The notes: generated by a model from the sequence alone, not told the origin. DNA of 64,000 nt from Fredinandcohnia onubensis (GCF_031181385.1 NZ_JAPSKV010000001.1:124001-188000), one strand, 5' to 3'. Positions 9,914 to 18,272 are shown, counted from the first letter of the stretch. Made by a program: numbers and translations.

Positions 9914-10018
9914 TTACGCCTGTTGCGCGAGAGTCTGGATTCTCTGTGATAAAAAATTATAAACGGTAACTAACAAAGCAAGTGCAAGACATATTCTACT
10001 TATCAAGTTTTTACTCAT
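9914..10018 (-). CDS. Possible 34-residue membrane microprotein
   Basis: A short frame between murA and spoIID on the opposite strand. It begins with ATG after AAGGGGAAACGAGTAAG and encodes one hydrophobic segment (LISRICLALALLVTVYNFL), then a short polar tail ending QTLAQQA. A TATAAA-like element lies just upstream. I do not recognise a family. The evidence is the ribosome site, the membrane-like composition and the placement between two independently terminated units. It could be chance, so confidence is modest. Confidence 0.4.
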   Translation of the reverse strand: MSKNLISRICLALALLVTVYNFLSQRIQTLAQQA

Positions 10019-10115
10019 CTTACTCGTTTCCCCTTATATTTTATAATGGTAATACTGGGAAAATTATACTATGAGTGGTAGATAATAGAACACAAATATT
10101 TTTCTGCTATTAAAT

Positions 10116-10145
10116 GTCATAAAAGCTTGTCCACTACCATAGATA
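10116..10145 (+). promoter_or_regulatory. Sigma-E type promoter of spoIID
   Basis: GTCATAA at 10116 and CATAGATA at 10138 are separated by 15 bases, a good match to the mother-cell sigma-E consensus (GTCATAtt and CATAcAaT). It ends 59 bases before the spoIID ATG. B. subtilis spoIID is sigma-E dependent, so the match is expected. Confidence 0.7.
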
Positions 10146-10204
10146 TTGATATATAGGTGCATGTTTACGTTCGTGCATTAATTTCAAAGTGGAGGCTTGC
10201 ATTC

Positions 10205-11224
10205 ATGAAACAGATTAAACCAATCATTGTACTAGTTTCTGTCCTTTTTGTCTTAATTTTATTGATTCCATCAATGCTTGTCATTCCGTTCTCTGATAAA
10301 GGTGCGGGAAAGCTAGCTGAAGAGCGACAATCAAATCCGGAACCGCCTCAAATCGCCTCAGGGCCAACAGTGGAGGTTGCCGTTCACCGCGTCAGTGCTC
10401 AGAAGATTGAAAATGTGCCACTGGAGGAATATGTAGTAGGTGTACTCGCAATGGAAATGCCTGCAGATTTTGAGTTAGAGGCATTAAAGGCACAAGCACT
10501 AGCAGCAAGAACATACGTGGTTAGACAAATGTTGAGTGAACAAAAATTAAAGGTGCCAAATGGTGCTGATGTTTCAGATACGGTCAGTCATCAGGTTTAT
10601 AAAAACAATGAGGAACTAAAAGCCCAATGGAAAGGCGACTATGATTGGAAAATCGAAAAAATTAGGCAAGCCGTCAAGGAAACACAAGGGCAAATTTTAA
10701 CCTTTAATGGTGAACCAATTGATGCCGTATTTTACTCGACAAGTAATGGCTATACAGAAGACTCAGAGAACGTTTGGAAAAACGCAGTACCATACTTAAA
10801 AAGTGTTGAGAGCCCATGGGATGTTAATACAGAAAAATTTCATTCTCAAGTGAATATGCCTGTATCCGAATTTGAGAATAAGTTAGGGGTTAAGCTTGGC
10901 AATGGTAACAATGTTGGCAAGATTATTTCCAGAACGAAATCAAATCGTGTAGCATCAGTTGAAGTTGGGGGCAAGACATTCACAGGGGTGCAAGTGCGTG
11001 ATGCATTAGGCCTTCGTTCTAGTGATTTTACTTGGGAACGTAAAGGCAGCCACATCGTCATTCAAACGAAGGGCTACGGCCACGGGGTTGGCATGAGTCA
11101 ATATGGCGCCGACGGAATGGCGAAGGAAGGTAAGAGTTACAAGGATATTGTGACACATTACTACCAAGGCGTAGAAATCTCGTCCACAGAGAACTTTTTA
11201 AATAAATTAACAGTGAAAAAATAA
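10205..11224 (+). CDS. spoIID: Stage II sporulation protein D (peptidoglycan lytic enzyme)
   Basis: Membrane-anchored lytic transglycosylase that works with SpoIIP and SpoIIM to dissolve septal peptidoglycan and drive engulfment of the forespore. The 339 residues are close to the 343 of B. subtilis. One N-terminal helix (IIVLVSVLFVLILLIPSML) is followed by the SpoIID domain: VPLEEYVVGVLAMEMPADF with the catalytic Glu, LKAQALAARTYVV, and the terminal GYGHGVGMSQYGADGMA. The ATG at 10205 follows GTGGAGG nine bases upstream. An earlier GTG in frame at 10157 lacks a site. Transcription is probably from the sigma-E promoter at 10116. Confidence 0.95.
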   Translation: MKQIKPIIVLVSVLFVLILLIPSMLVIPFSDKGAGKLAEERQSNPEPPQIASGPTVEVAVHRVSAQKIENVPLEEYVVGVLAMEMPADFELEALKAQALAARTYVVRQMLSEQKLKVPNGADVSDTVSHQVYKNNEELKAQWKGDYDWKIEKIRQAVKETQGQILTFNGEPIDAVFYSTSNGYTEDSENVWKNAVPYLKSVESPWDVNTEKFHSQVNMPVSEFENKLGVKLGNGNNVGKIISRTKSNRVASVEVGGKTFTGVQVRDALGLRSSDFTWERKGSHIVIQTKGYGHGVGMSQYGADGMAKEGKSYKDIVTHYYQGVEISSTENFLNKLTVKK

Positions 11225-11256
11225 ATGCAGAGGGGCTACTTGCCCTCTGCATTTTT
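11223..11256. terminator. Convergent terminator spoIID / vanZ-like gene
   Basis: AAATGCAGAGGG pairs with CCCTCTGCATTT around an eight-base loop, with T runs on both strands. It overlaps the last codons of the minus-strand VanZ-like gene. Confidence 0.9.
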
Positions 11257-11682
11257 GCTGTTTAATTCCTCAATCCAGATGAGGAGCTTTTTAATCCACG
11301 GCAGTTTTTCTCCAAAATAACTCACTTTTACAATCGTATAAAGCACAAGCACGCCAATTGTGTCTTTAACAAGATCAATCACAGTCGCGGATCGGTATGG
11401 AACAAAATACTGGTGCAACTCGTCGGAAAAACCATAGGCGATTGCGATTACTGCAGAAAGGAGACTTGTTTTGGGGCTGAACTTTCCTTGCACAAGGAAA
11501 AATAATACCCAAAGCCCGTACAGAATTCCAAACTCGATGAGGTGCAGCGATTCTTTAAACGCCCGGTCCCACGAAAACGGCGTGTTTACAATCGCATCCG
11601 ACGGAAGACTCGACAAAATAAAAATTAAGATCATATATAAAAATGGTGCAATTAATAGTAGAAGTCGTAATAAAGCTCTCAT
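11236..11682 (-). CDS. VanZ family membrane protein
   Basis: A 148-residue protein with four membrane helices of the VanZ-like family. The conserved signature is FKESLHLIEFGILYGLW followed by the SDELHQYFVPYRSATVIDLVKDTIG motif with His-Gln-Phe and Arg-x-x-x-x-x-D. Some VanZ proteins raise teicoplanin resistance, but most chromosomal bacillar copies have no known role. The ATG has AAGGAGA nine bases upstream. It is a single gene, convergent with spoIID and sharing its terminator. Confidence 0.85.
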   Translation of the reverse strand: MRALLRLLLLIAPFLYMILIFILSSLPSDAIVNTPFSWDRAFKESLHLIEFGILYGLWVLFFLVQGKFSPKTSLLSAVIAIAYGFSDELHQYFVPYRSATVIDLVKDTIGVLVLYTIVKVSYFGEKLPWIKKLLIWIEELNSKNAEGK

Positions 11683-11839
11683 GAAAGATTCTCCTTATTG
11701 AAAATGTACTTACATAGTATAGCATTCATTGGCGGGGTGAGGGGGATGAGTTTTTGTTCTTTCCTGGGGATGCGTGCTGATAATGATTTCCAATTAGAGT
11801 AATGAAAGGGAAAATGCAACGGAGCTGACATCGAAATCC

Positions 11840-12225
11840 TCTTCATTGAGGTTATGAAGGGGAAAACGGTTGGAAGATGGCGCTTGACTCCCCTTCATCG
11901 TGTTTATGAAGAGGAAAATGGAAGGAAGGTTGTGCCCGAATCCCCATCATCGGAGTTATGAAGTCCCGAACGAACTTGTCAGACTCGTGTAAAGTCCTTC
12001 ATCGGAGTTATGAAGTCCCGAACGAACTTGTCAGACTCGTGTAAAGTCCTTCATCAACGTTATGAAGTCCCGAACGAACGTACAAGTCACGTGTAAAGTC
12101 CTTCATCAACGTTATGAAGTCCCGAACGAACGTGCAAGTCACATGTAAAGTCCTTCATCGGCGTTATGAAGACCCGAACGAACGCGCAGGCACAAACAAA
12201 GTCCTTCATCAAAGTTATATAAAGT
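11840..12225. repeat. 52-bp tandem repeat array (about 8 units)
   Basis: The word TTATGAAG recurs at 11852, 11904, 11956, 12008, 12060, 12112 and 12164, with a decayed copy at about 12215, so the period is 52 bases. Each unit has the plan ATGAAGtCC, a variable part with CGAACGAAC, then AAAGTCCTTCAT and seven bases to the next ATGAAG. CTTCAT and ATGAAG form a small dyad in every unit. The central units differ at few positions and the outer two are divergent. No coding frame runs through. Confidence 0.9.
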
Positions 12226-12343
12226 ACCGCCCCCACCTCGCCCTCAATCAAAAAACCTCCACCAATTCCTGAACCTGATAAATCACACCAAACCTAAAAA
12301 AACAACGTCCAACTGGACCCCTTTTCGAAAAAAATTTCGATTC

Positions 12344-12429
12344 TATGAATAATATTTTTGACTTTGTCGAAAAATAATCGAAAAAAATTTTTTGAAAGTG
12401 TATATAATTCCGCGAATGTGTTCAGAATG
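12344..12429 (+). promoter_or_regulatory. Candidate sigma-F promoters of spoIIQ
   Basis: Two weak fits to sigma-F (GYWTA-N15-GGnRAnAnT) are present. GAATA with TCGAAAAATA begins near 12344. GTATA at 12400 with GTTCAGAATG at 12420 has 15 bases between. The second would leave a leader of only about 12 nt. B. subtilis spoIIQ is sigma-F dependent, which is the main reason to look here. Neither match is decisive. Confidence 0.3.
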
Positions 12430-12447
12430 GTTGCTGAGGTGATAAAC

Positions 12448-13347
12448 ATGAGAGAGGAAGAAAAGAAACGTACTTCTCAAAAATCAAGTTTACAAAGTTT
12501 ATTTAGAAAGCGTTGGGTGTTTCCAGCAATCTATCTAGTAAGTGCAGCACTTATTCTAACCGCGGTTTTATGGTTCACAGGCAATAACGATGTAGCAGAT
12601 GATGTAAAGAATGGTGAAAATCAACCAGGAACTGCTACAGGTGAAGAGCCAAGTGTACCGGTAAACCAAGCGTCAGAAAACTTTAAGATGCCTGTCATTG
12701 ACGAAGATGCAATCCAAGTCTTTAGGGAATTCTACGATGCAGAAGCTTCAGCAGAAAAACAAGAAGCAGCTCTTGTAGTCTATAACAATATTTATTCCCC
12801 TAACAAAGGAATTGATATCGTCGCTAAAAATGGTGAGACATTTGAAGTTGTTGCATCATTAGCTGGAACTGTAACACGTGCAGAAAAAGATCCACTACAC
12901 GGAAATGTTGTGGAAGTCGAGCATTCTGACGGTGTTGTAACAATGTATCAATCTCTTGCAGACTTAAAAGTAGCAAAAGGTGACGTAGTAGAACAAGGTG
13001 AAGTCCTTGGAATGGCTGGCGAAAATCAGTATGACGAAGAAGCTGCAATTCACGTTCACTTTGAAATCCGTAACAACGGTGTTGCTGTTAATCCAATTGA
13101 GTACTTTGGACAATCTCTAACTGCACTTGAAGAAAGTGAGCAAGGGACAGAAGACAAAGAAGCTGCAACGAAGGAAGAAGACAAGCAGCCTGCAGAAGAT
13201 GAGAAACCAGAAGACAGTAAAAAGCCTGCAGATGAAGAAGGCACTCCTGCTGACGATGAAGGATCAAAAGATGAGGAAGATGCAAACTCTAAAGAAGAGG
13301 AAAATGCACACTCAACTGATGCTTCAATCGGAATGGCAAAAGCATAA
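12448..13347 (+). CDS. spoIIQ: Stage II sporulation protein Q (degenerate M23 domain)
   Basis: Forespore membrane protein that pairs with SpoIIIAH of the mother cell to form the zipper and channel across the septum during engulfment. The 299 residues comprise a short basic cytoplasmic tail, one helix (VFPAIYLVSAALILTAVLWF) and an extracytoplasmic LytM/M23 domain at about residues 110-215. HVHFEIRNNGVAVNPIEYF is kept, but the first zinc-binding His is replaced (NKGIDIV), as in B. subtilis SpoIIQ, so it should be catalytically inactive. An acidic Glu/Asp/Lys-rich tail of about 70 residues follows, longer than I would expect. The ATG at 12448 follows TGAGGTGAT. Confidence 0.93.
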   Translation: MREEEKKRTSQKSSLQSLFRKRWVFPAIYLVSAALILTAVLWFTGNNDVADDVKNGENQPGTATGEEPSVPVNQASENFKMPVIDEDAIQVFREFYDAEASAEKQEAALVVYNNIYSPNKGIDIVAKNGETFEVVASLAGTVTRAEKDPLHGNVVEVEHSDGVVTMYQSLADLKVAKGDVVEQGEVLGMAGENQYDEEAAIHVHFEIRNNGVAVNPIEYFGQSLTALEESEQGTEDKEAATKEEDKQPAEDEKPEDSKKPADEEGTPADDEGSKDEEDANSKEEENAHSTDASIGMAKA

Positions 13348-13400
13348 GCTAGGAGAAATAGTAGTCTAGCCTGTGGTGGCAACTTTAGCTAATAATCCAA

Positions 13401-13431
13401 CCGATTACTCAGTAGAGTAGTCGGTTTTTTT
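13401..13431 (+). terminator. Terminator of spoIIQ
   Basis: CCGATTACTC pairs with GAGTAGTCGG (one mismatch) and is followed by TTTTTTT. Confidence 0.85.
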
Positions 13432-13530
13432 ATGGAACAAGTCCCGTGTCCCTGTAAAAAATGTGGTGGGAAATGAATCTGACTCTGCAGCCCATGGTAT
13501 AATCAGGTAAAAAAGTAGAGGACAGTGAAC

Positions 13531-13962
13531 ATGAAAAGTTCAGACGATATCTGGAATGAAGTCATCCATAGGATTTGCAGTATCGATTTCCCATCAGAAA
13601 ACCAAACGCTAAACGAGGCGTTTCTTGTTTTTCAGTACTACTCAGAACTCGAAAGTGGTGGGCACGAGGCTTTGCTCAATTGGTGGAATGAATATATTTC
13701 AGAAGTGGGCATAACAACATACATAAAAGAACTCTCCCAAGTACTCGAAAAAATTGGTGCACAGGACTACGCTATTATTTTACAAAGGTACGGCAAGGAA
13801 ATGTGGAAAAACTTTGTTACCTTAGAAAATGGAGAAATCGACGAGGACTTATTTTACCAGTTAATCGAAAAAGCCGACGGGGATTATTATAACCTTGAGG
13901 ACAAGCTTCAACAGCTACTAGAATCTTATTTTGTAAGCATCCATACTGATATAGTAGAATAA
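13531..13962 (+). CDS. DUF4375 (DMP19-like) protein
   Basis: A soluble, acidic, all-helical protein of 143 residues. The pattern FQYYSELESGGHEALLNWW, then LEKIGAQDYAIILQRYG, resembles DUF4375. That family includes the Neisseria DNA-mimic protein DMP19, but most members have no known function. The ATG at 13531 has AGAGGACAG upstream. An in-frame GTG two codons earlier would sit on the ribosome site. The gene lies alone between two terminators. The family assignment is by motif recall only. Confidence 0.6.
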   Translation: MKSSDDIWNEVIHRICSIDFPSENQTLNEAFLVFQYYSELESGGHEALLNWWNEYISEVGITTYIKELSQVLEKIGAQDYAIILQRYGKEMWKNFVTLENGEIDEDLFYQLIEKADGDYYNLEDKLQQLLESYFVSIHTDIVE

Positions 13963-13972
13963 ATTACCAAAC

Positions 13973-14003
13973 AGCGACCGATAGAAGTGGTTGCTTTTTT
14001 TTA
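13973..14003 (+). terminator. Terminator of the DUF4375 gene
   Basis: AGCGACC pairs with GGTTGCT (one G-T pair) and is followed by eight T. Confidence 0.75.
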
Positions 14004-14086
14004 TGGGACGGAGGCATCGAGTATCTGTAAAAATATGGAGGAAGAGGGGCCTGTCCCTATGTCCCAAAAAAACTTTTAATTTGCAC

Positions 14087-14112
14087 TGAACTTTTTCCTA
14101 ACCTCGGACGTA
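14087..14112 (+). promoter_or_regulatory. ECF-sigma type promoter upstream of the yxlE-like gene
   Basis: TGAACT at 14087 and CGTATT from 14109 are separated by 16 bases. This is the layout of Bacillus ECF promoters (TGAAAC-N16-CGTc/a). It sits 41 bases before the first gene of a unit that, in B. subtilis, belongs to the sigY operon. No sigma gene is adjacent here. Confidence 0.55.
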
Positions 14113-14152
14113 TTATCTTCGGAAAAACAAATTGAAGGGGACGTGATTCAGC

Positions 14153-14350
14153 ATGACAGGACTTGAAGGAATAAATTGGGCGCTTATTGCTCCGATTATC
14201 GTGATTCAATTAATTTTATTGGTAACGGCCATAGTTGATCTTGTAAGAAGTGAAGAAACGAATGGACCAAAGATTTTGTGGGTGTTTGTCATCCTTTTGG
14301 TCAGTATACTTGGCCCGATTCTCTATTTTGTAATCGGAAGGAAGAGATAG
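14153..14350 (+). CDS. yxlE: PLDc_N domain small membrane protein (YxlE-like)
   Basis: A 65-residue protein with two membrane helices and a short positively charged linker. WALIAPIIVIQLILLVTAIVDL and PKILWVFVILLVSILGPILYFVIGRK match the PLDc_N domain (phospholipase D nuclease N-terminal region, without the nuclease). In B. subtilis YxlD/YxlE in the sigY operon help restrain SigY, and yxlF/yxlG encode an ABC transporter. The same E-F-G order is seen here, with one base between stop and next start. The ATG follows AAGGGGACGTGATT. Confidence 0.75.
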   Translation: MTGLEGINWALIAPIIVIQLILLVTAIVDLVRSEETNGPKILWVFVILLVSILGPILYFVIGRKR

Positions 14351-14351
14351 G

Positions 14352-15260
14352 ATGACGGAAATATTGGTCTCAATTGAAAATTTAGTGAAACGGTTTGGAA
14401 GGGAAACGGCGGTTAATAATCTTTCCTTTGATATAAAAAAAGGAAGCTGTACAGCTTTACTAGGTCCAAATGGAGCGGGGAAAACAACAACTTTACGGAT
14501 GTTGGCTGGCCTGCTTTATCCTACCTCAGGTAAAATTTCCTTTGATGGCATGGAAAATGGCGACAATCGAAAATACATCGGATACCTACCGCAACACCCC
14601 GTTTTTTATAACTGGATGTCGGCAAATGAATTTTTGATTTATGTTGGTCAACTTGCACATTTATCAAAAAAAGAGTCCCAGCAAAAAGCGGAAGAATTAC
14701 TAGAGTTGGTAGGACTCTCAGATGCAAAGAAAAAGAGAATTGGTGGTTTTTCGGGCGGAATGAAGCAACGCCTTGGGATTGCACAGGCGATGATTCATGA
14801 ACCAAAACTGGTTATGCTTGATGAACCAGTTTCTGCATTAGACCCTGTTGGACGCCGCGAAGTCATTGAAATGATGCGGGAATTGAAAAAGAAAACAACG
14901 ATTCTATTTTCAACACATGTGCTACATGACGCAGAAGAAGTTTGTGATGATATCGTCATTATCCGTAAAGGAGAATTGGCATTAAGTGATACGCTCTCTG
15001 GTCTAAGAAAAAAGCACCAGCATGATGTAATCATTATCGAAGCAGAAACCGATATTGCAACTTGGGCAAGCGGTTTAACGGCAATTGACTCGGTTCATGA
15101 AGTGTCCGCTGAACGCACAACAGCGACAATTGTTGTTTCTCAACTTGAACCTGCAAGAAATGCTATTTTACAAGATATATTGACTAAAAATATACCAGTA
15201 TCAACGTTTAAAATTGGGCAATCGTCCCTCGAGGATGTATTCATGAAGGTGGTGAAGTAA
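14352..15260 (+). CDS. yxlF: ABC transporter ATP-binding protein (YxlF-like)
   Basis: A 302-residue ATPase of the drug/daunorubicin exporter type. Walker A is GPNGAGKTT (about residue 39), the signature is FSGGMKQRLGIAQA, Walker B is LVMLDEP and the switch is STH. The extra C-terminal 80 residues are usual for this subfamily. The stop overlaps the permease start by one base (TAATG). It probably powers the YxlG-like permease. The substrate is unknown. Confidence 0.9.
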   Translation: MTEILVSIENLVKRFGRETAVNNLSFDIKKGSCTALLGPNGAGKTTTLRMLAGLLYPTSGKISFDGMENGDNRKYIGYLPQHPVFYNWMSANEFLIYVGQLAHLSKKESQQKAEELLELVGLSDAKKKRIGGFSGGMKQRLGIAQAMIHEPKLVMLDEPVSALDPVGRREVIEMMRELKKKTTILFSTHVLHDAEEVCDDIVIIRKGELALSDTLSGLRKKHQHDVIIIEAETDIATWASGLTAIDSVHEVSAERTTATIVVSQLEPARNAILQDILTKNIPVSTFKIGQSSLEDVFMKVVK

Positions 15261-16039
15261 TGAGACAATGGTCAGTGTTATTTAAAAAAGAATGGATTGA
15301 GATGACGCGGAATTTTAAAATACTGTGGATCCCACTTGTTTTCATTTTACTGGGGATCATGCAGCCTGTAACCTCTTATTATTTGCCGGAAATCATTAAA
15401 GCAGCGGGTGAGTTGCCAGAGGGAGCGGTCTTTGATATCCCGGTGCCAACCCCTCAAGAGGTACTTGTACAAACCTTCGGACAGTACAGCCAAATCGGGA
15501 TTTTGGTGCTAGTATTAGCGTTTATGGGGATTGTTGCTGCGGAAAAAAACAGTGGCGTTTCTGATATCATTCTTGTAAAACCTGTCTCGTTCGCAAATTA
15601 TATCACAGCAAAATGGGTGAGCATCGCGATCATGACGTTGGGTTCATTTTTACTAGGCATCTTAGCATCTTGGTATTACACGGGAGTATTAATCGGTAAC
15701 GTAGAATTTGGCGAACTAATGAAAGGTTCACTCGTGTACGGGACCTGGCTTTTATTCCTCGTGACGGTTACACTTCTATTAAGCTCACTATTTAAAAGTA
15801 ATATCTTTGTAGCGTTTATGTCATTGCTGGTTGCGATTGGGTTGTCAGCTCTCACTTCATTATTATCAAAATGGATGACCTGGAGCCCGGCGAGGCTCTC
15901 TACACACGCAAGTTCACTACTTTTAACAGGAAGCCCAGACAAACAATTTGCTCTATCTTTGACCGTTTCTCTTCTTTTAATTCTTGTCCTACTCGTGAGT
16001 TCGATTTACCTATTTGCAAAAAAAGAAAGAGCAGCGTAA
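15260..16039 (+). CDS. yxlG: ABC-2 type permease (YxlG-like)
   Basis: A 259-residue membrane protein with about six helices of the ABC-2/NosY type. The N-terminal helix leads into an extracytoplasmic loop (about residues 40-75), then GILVLVLAFMGIVAAEKNSGVSDIILVKPVS, which is typical of ABC-2 permeases. It is the last gene of the yxlE-F-G-like unit and is followed by a strong shared terminator. It forms the membrane half of the exporter. Confidence 0.88.
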   Translation: MRQWSVLFKKEWIEMTRNFKILWIPLVFILLGIMQPVTSYYLPEIIKAAGELPEGAVFDIPVPTPQEVLVQTFGQYSQIGILVLVLAFMGIVAAEKNSGVSDIILVKPVSFANYITAKWVSIAIMTLGSFLLGILASWYYTGVLIGNVEFGELMKGSLVYGTWLLFLVTVTLLLSSLFKSNIFVAFMSLLVAIGLSALTSLLSKWMTWSPARLSTHASSLLLTGSPDKQFALSLTVSLLLILVLLVSSIYLFAKKERAA

Positions 16040-16046
16040 TAAAAAA

Positions 16047-16075
16047 CAGGCATGGCCAATTGGCCGTGCCTATTA
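16047..16075. terminator. Convergent terminator yxlG / cupredoxin gene
   Basis: AGGCATGGCCAATTGGCCGTGCCT is a near-perfect palindrome, flanked by an A run on one side and a TATTATTTTA tract on the other. Confidence 0.85.
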
Positions 16076-16438
16076 TTTTACGATAACCTGTCCAACCATT
16101 CCTTCTTTTTCGTGGTATCGACATATAAGTTCATATGTACCAGCATTTTTCGGTTCCACAGTCACAATTTTTATTTGTTTTGGTTTGACTTCATAGTCGA
16201 TTCCAAGCTTTTCTACTGTGAAGGTATGTTCTTTAACGCCGTTGTTTTTCAAGACCAACACGATCGGTTTTCCTTTGGGAATCGTGATGGATTTCGGGTT
16301 AAAGTAATCATCGTTCAATCCGACCTCAATTTTTTGAATCGGCTCCAGAGGCTGAGTTTCGGCAAATACACCAAGCGATCCAACCACAAGCAGCGCCATC
16401 GCTACAAACAATCCTATTACCCGTTTTTTCGCAGACAT
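16073..16438 (-). CDS. Cupredoxin domain protein, secreted
   Basis: A 121-residue exported protein with an N-terminal signal segment (VIGLFVAMALLVVGSLGVFA) and a plastocyanin-like domain. Possible type 1 copper ligands are the His in VKEHTF, then CRYHEKEGM near the C-terminus (Cys, His and Met), the classic order. It may carry electrons or bind copper outside the membrane. The ATG at 16438 is chosen because GAAAGGAGGG precedes it. An upstream in-frame ATG (16474) would push residues of the ribosome site into the protein. Confidence 0.83.
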   Translation of the reverse strand: MSAKKRVIGLFVAMALLVVGSLGVFAETQPLEPIQKIEVGLNDDYFNPKSITIPKGKPIVLVLKNNGVKEHTFTVEKLGIDYEVKPKQIKIVTVEPKNAGTYELICRYHEKEGMVGQVIVK

Positions 16439-16496
16439 TTGTAATCCCTCCTTTCTTGATACTATCTTTTTCAAATCCGTAAAATATTATCAAAAT

Positions 16497-16530
16497 AAAA
16501 AAGTGTCGGGAACTCCCCAACACTTTTTTA
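16497..16530. terminator. Terminator of the Lrp-type regulator gene
   Basis: AAAAAAGTGTCGGGA faces CCCAACACTTTTTT. On the minus strand the hairpin follows the regulator's last codon directly. Confidence 0.8.
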
Positions 16531-16977
16531 TAATTTTAGACCAGTGCGACTCTTAAATCGTCTCAATAATATATGGCTTTCCACCCTTGTAATCCCATCC
16601 AAGCTATAGAGCTCTTCGTTAATAAATTTTTCAAGCTTCGCAAAGTCCTCCACAAGAACATGCATATGTAGGGTGCTTGGCCCAGTCATTTGGTAGCAGC
16701 TTGCAACACTTGGATTGTTTGCAAGAGTTTCAGCTACCCTCACAAGTGAAGAAGGCTCACAGTCGACCTCGAAAAAGGCCGATACCCCTTTGCCGACTTT
16801 TTCAGAATTAATCACAACAGAAAATTTTTCAATCACGCCTTTTTCAATCAATTGATTGACACGCTCGCGAATCGAAACCCTTGAGAGCCCAAGTTCTTTT
16901 CCAATATCCACGTAGGACATTCTCCCATTTATCGTCAAAAGCTCGAGAATTCTTTTATCCGTTTCATCGAGTTTCAT
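16528..16977 (-). CDS. Lrp/AsnC family transcriptional regulator (YwrC-like)
   Basis: A 149-residue feast/famine regulator: N-terminal winged HTH (DKRILELLTINGRMSYVDIGKELGLSRVSIRERVNQLIEKGVI) and a C-terminal RAM effector domain (FFEVDCEPSS, YQMTGPSTLHMHVLVED). It is divergent from the TctC operon, with a 287-bp AT-rich intergenic region suitable for Lrp wrapping. In B. subtilis, ywrC (Lrp type) sits beside ywrA/ywrB (CHR transporters) and ywrD (GGT-like). All these partners occur within 10 kb here, so a role as local regulator is likely. Confidence 0.9.
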   Translation of the reverse strand: MKLDETDKRILELLTINGRMSYVDIGKELGLSRVSIRERVNQLIEKGVIEKFSVVINSEKVGKGVSAFFEVDCEPSSLVRVAETLANNPSVASCYQMTGPSTLHMHVLVEDFAKLEKFINEELYSLDGITRVESHILLRRFKSRTGLKL

Positions 16978-17159
16978 TTAGGTCACCACTTTTACCAAGA
17001 TTTGTAGTAAAACAATCTTACCTTAGAAGTAGTAGGATAAGCAATTAATTTTAGCTTTTTGTATGAATTTAAAAATGACGTATTTTAAGGGATTATATAT
17101 ATTTATGGAGTTTTTTGTGTTTTAAAGAATCTGCATATAAAAATTATTCCGAATATTTA

Positions 17160-17188
17160 TAGACATACAAAAGGTAAGAATATATAAT
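17160..17188 (+). promoter_or_regulatory. Sigma-A promoter of the tct operon
   Basis: TAGACA and TATAAT are separated by 17 bases, 77 bases upstream of the tctC ATG. The flanking region is AT-rich with short inverted repeats, compatible with binding of the divergent Lrp-type regulator. Confidence 0.65.
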
Positions 17189-17264
17189 GAATTAATAAAC
17201 AAACGAAACAATATTACAAATAACAGTTACGTTTGTATGTTTATATTTCAAAGGGGGATTAGAA

Positions 17265-18272
17265 ATGAAAAATATGTTTAGAAGTAAAGCATTTGCAATT
17301 ATTGTCTTTATGTCGATTATGGCTCTATTACTTGCAGGTTGTGGATCGTCAAGTTCTGGTGGTTCTGGAGGATCGGGAGAAACTAAAATTGATTATCCAA
17401 CAAAACCGATCAATGTAATTGTTCCTTGGGCTGCAGGTGGCGATTCTGACGTAATAGCACGTATTACACACAAGTATTTAGAAAAGGAATTAGGGCAAAA
17501 GTTTATTGTTACAAACATTGGTGGAGCAGGCGGTACCATTGGTGCGCAAGAAGGGATGGCGGCTGAACCAGATGGATATACATTAATAGCAGGTCATGAT
17601 TCAATAGCCGTATCTCACCTAATGGGTAAATCTGATTTTTCATACTTTGAATTTGAACCAGTTTCATTAATTACAACAGCGAATCAGTTAATTGCAACTC
17701 ATATTGACAATGAGTGGAACAGCATGGAAGACGTGGTAAATGCTCTAAAAGATGACCCTGAATCAATTAGTTTTGGTGCAACAGTTGGGTCAACTACACA
17801 CATCGTTCCATTAGGAATTCAGGATCGAGCGGATGTAAAGTTTAATATCGTTAGTTATGAAGGTACAGCCGAACGAACTCAAGCGCTATTAGGTAATCAT
17901 TTACACTTAGGATCAACAACGATTCCTGCAGCAAAAGAATATATAAAAGCTAATCAATTAAAAATGCTTGCAATTGCATCCGAAGAAAGAAACCCTGCGT
18001 TACCAGACGTTCCAACATTAAAGGAACAGGGAATTGACTTTGTGAATGCTACTAATCGTGGTTATTTCTTTCCTAAAGGCACACCAAAAGAAATTGTTAA
18101 GATTATGAATGATGCTTTAAAGAAAGTTTCGGAGAATCCCGACTACATAAAAGAAATGGAAGATATGGGCGTAAATGTGAATTTTAAAGGTACAGAGGAA
18201 TATACAAAGTACTTACAAGATGATGTGGATTTCCTAGGAGAAATGTTAAAGCGACAAGGAATAATCGATTAA
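17265..18272 (+). CDS. tctC: Tripartite tricarboxylate transporter substrate-binding lipoprotein (TctC family)
   Basis: Extracytoplasmic solute receptor of a TTT-type secondary transporter, 335 residues. A lipoprotein signal (MALLLAGCGSSSS, lipobox LAGC) is followed by a Ser/Gly linker and the Bug/TctC fold. YPTKPINVIVPWAAGGDSDVIAR and NIGGAGGTIGAQ are the family's ligand-loop signatures. It is followed by tctB and tctA, so the importer is complete. Known TTT ligands are citrate and other carboxylates. The nearby GGT and pyroglutamyl peptidase suggest an amino-acid-derived acid, but that is inference. The ATG follows AAAGGGGGATT. Confidence 0.92.
   Translation: MKNMFRSKAFAIIVFMSIMALLLAGCGSSSSGGSGGSGETKIDYPTKPINVIVPWAAGGDSDVIARITHKYLEKELGQKFIVTNIGGAGGTIGAQEGMAAEPDGYTLIAGHDSIAVSHLMGKSDFSYFEFEPVSLITTANQLIATHIDNEWNSMEDVVNALKDDPESISFGATVGSTTHIVPLGIQDRADVKFNIVSYEGTAERTQALLGNHLHLGSTTIPAAKEYIKANQLKMLAIASEERNPALPDVPTLKEQGIDFVNATNRGYFFPKGTPKEIVKIMNDALKKVSENPDYIKEMEDMGVNVNFKGTEEYTKYLQDDVDFLGEMLKRQGIID

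Noticed and set aside
13056-13382. Minus-strand Ser-rich protein opposite spoIIQ
   Set aside because: It is the antisense reading of the Glu/Asp/Lys-rich tail of SpoIIQ and crosses its terminator region.
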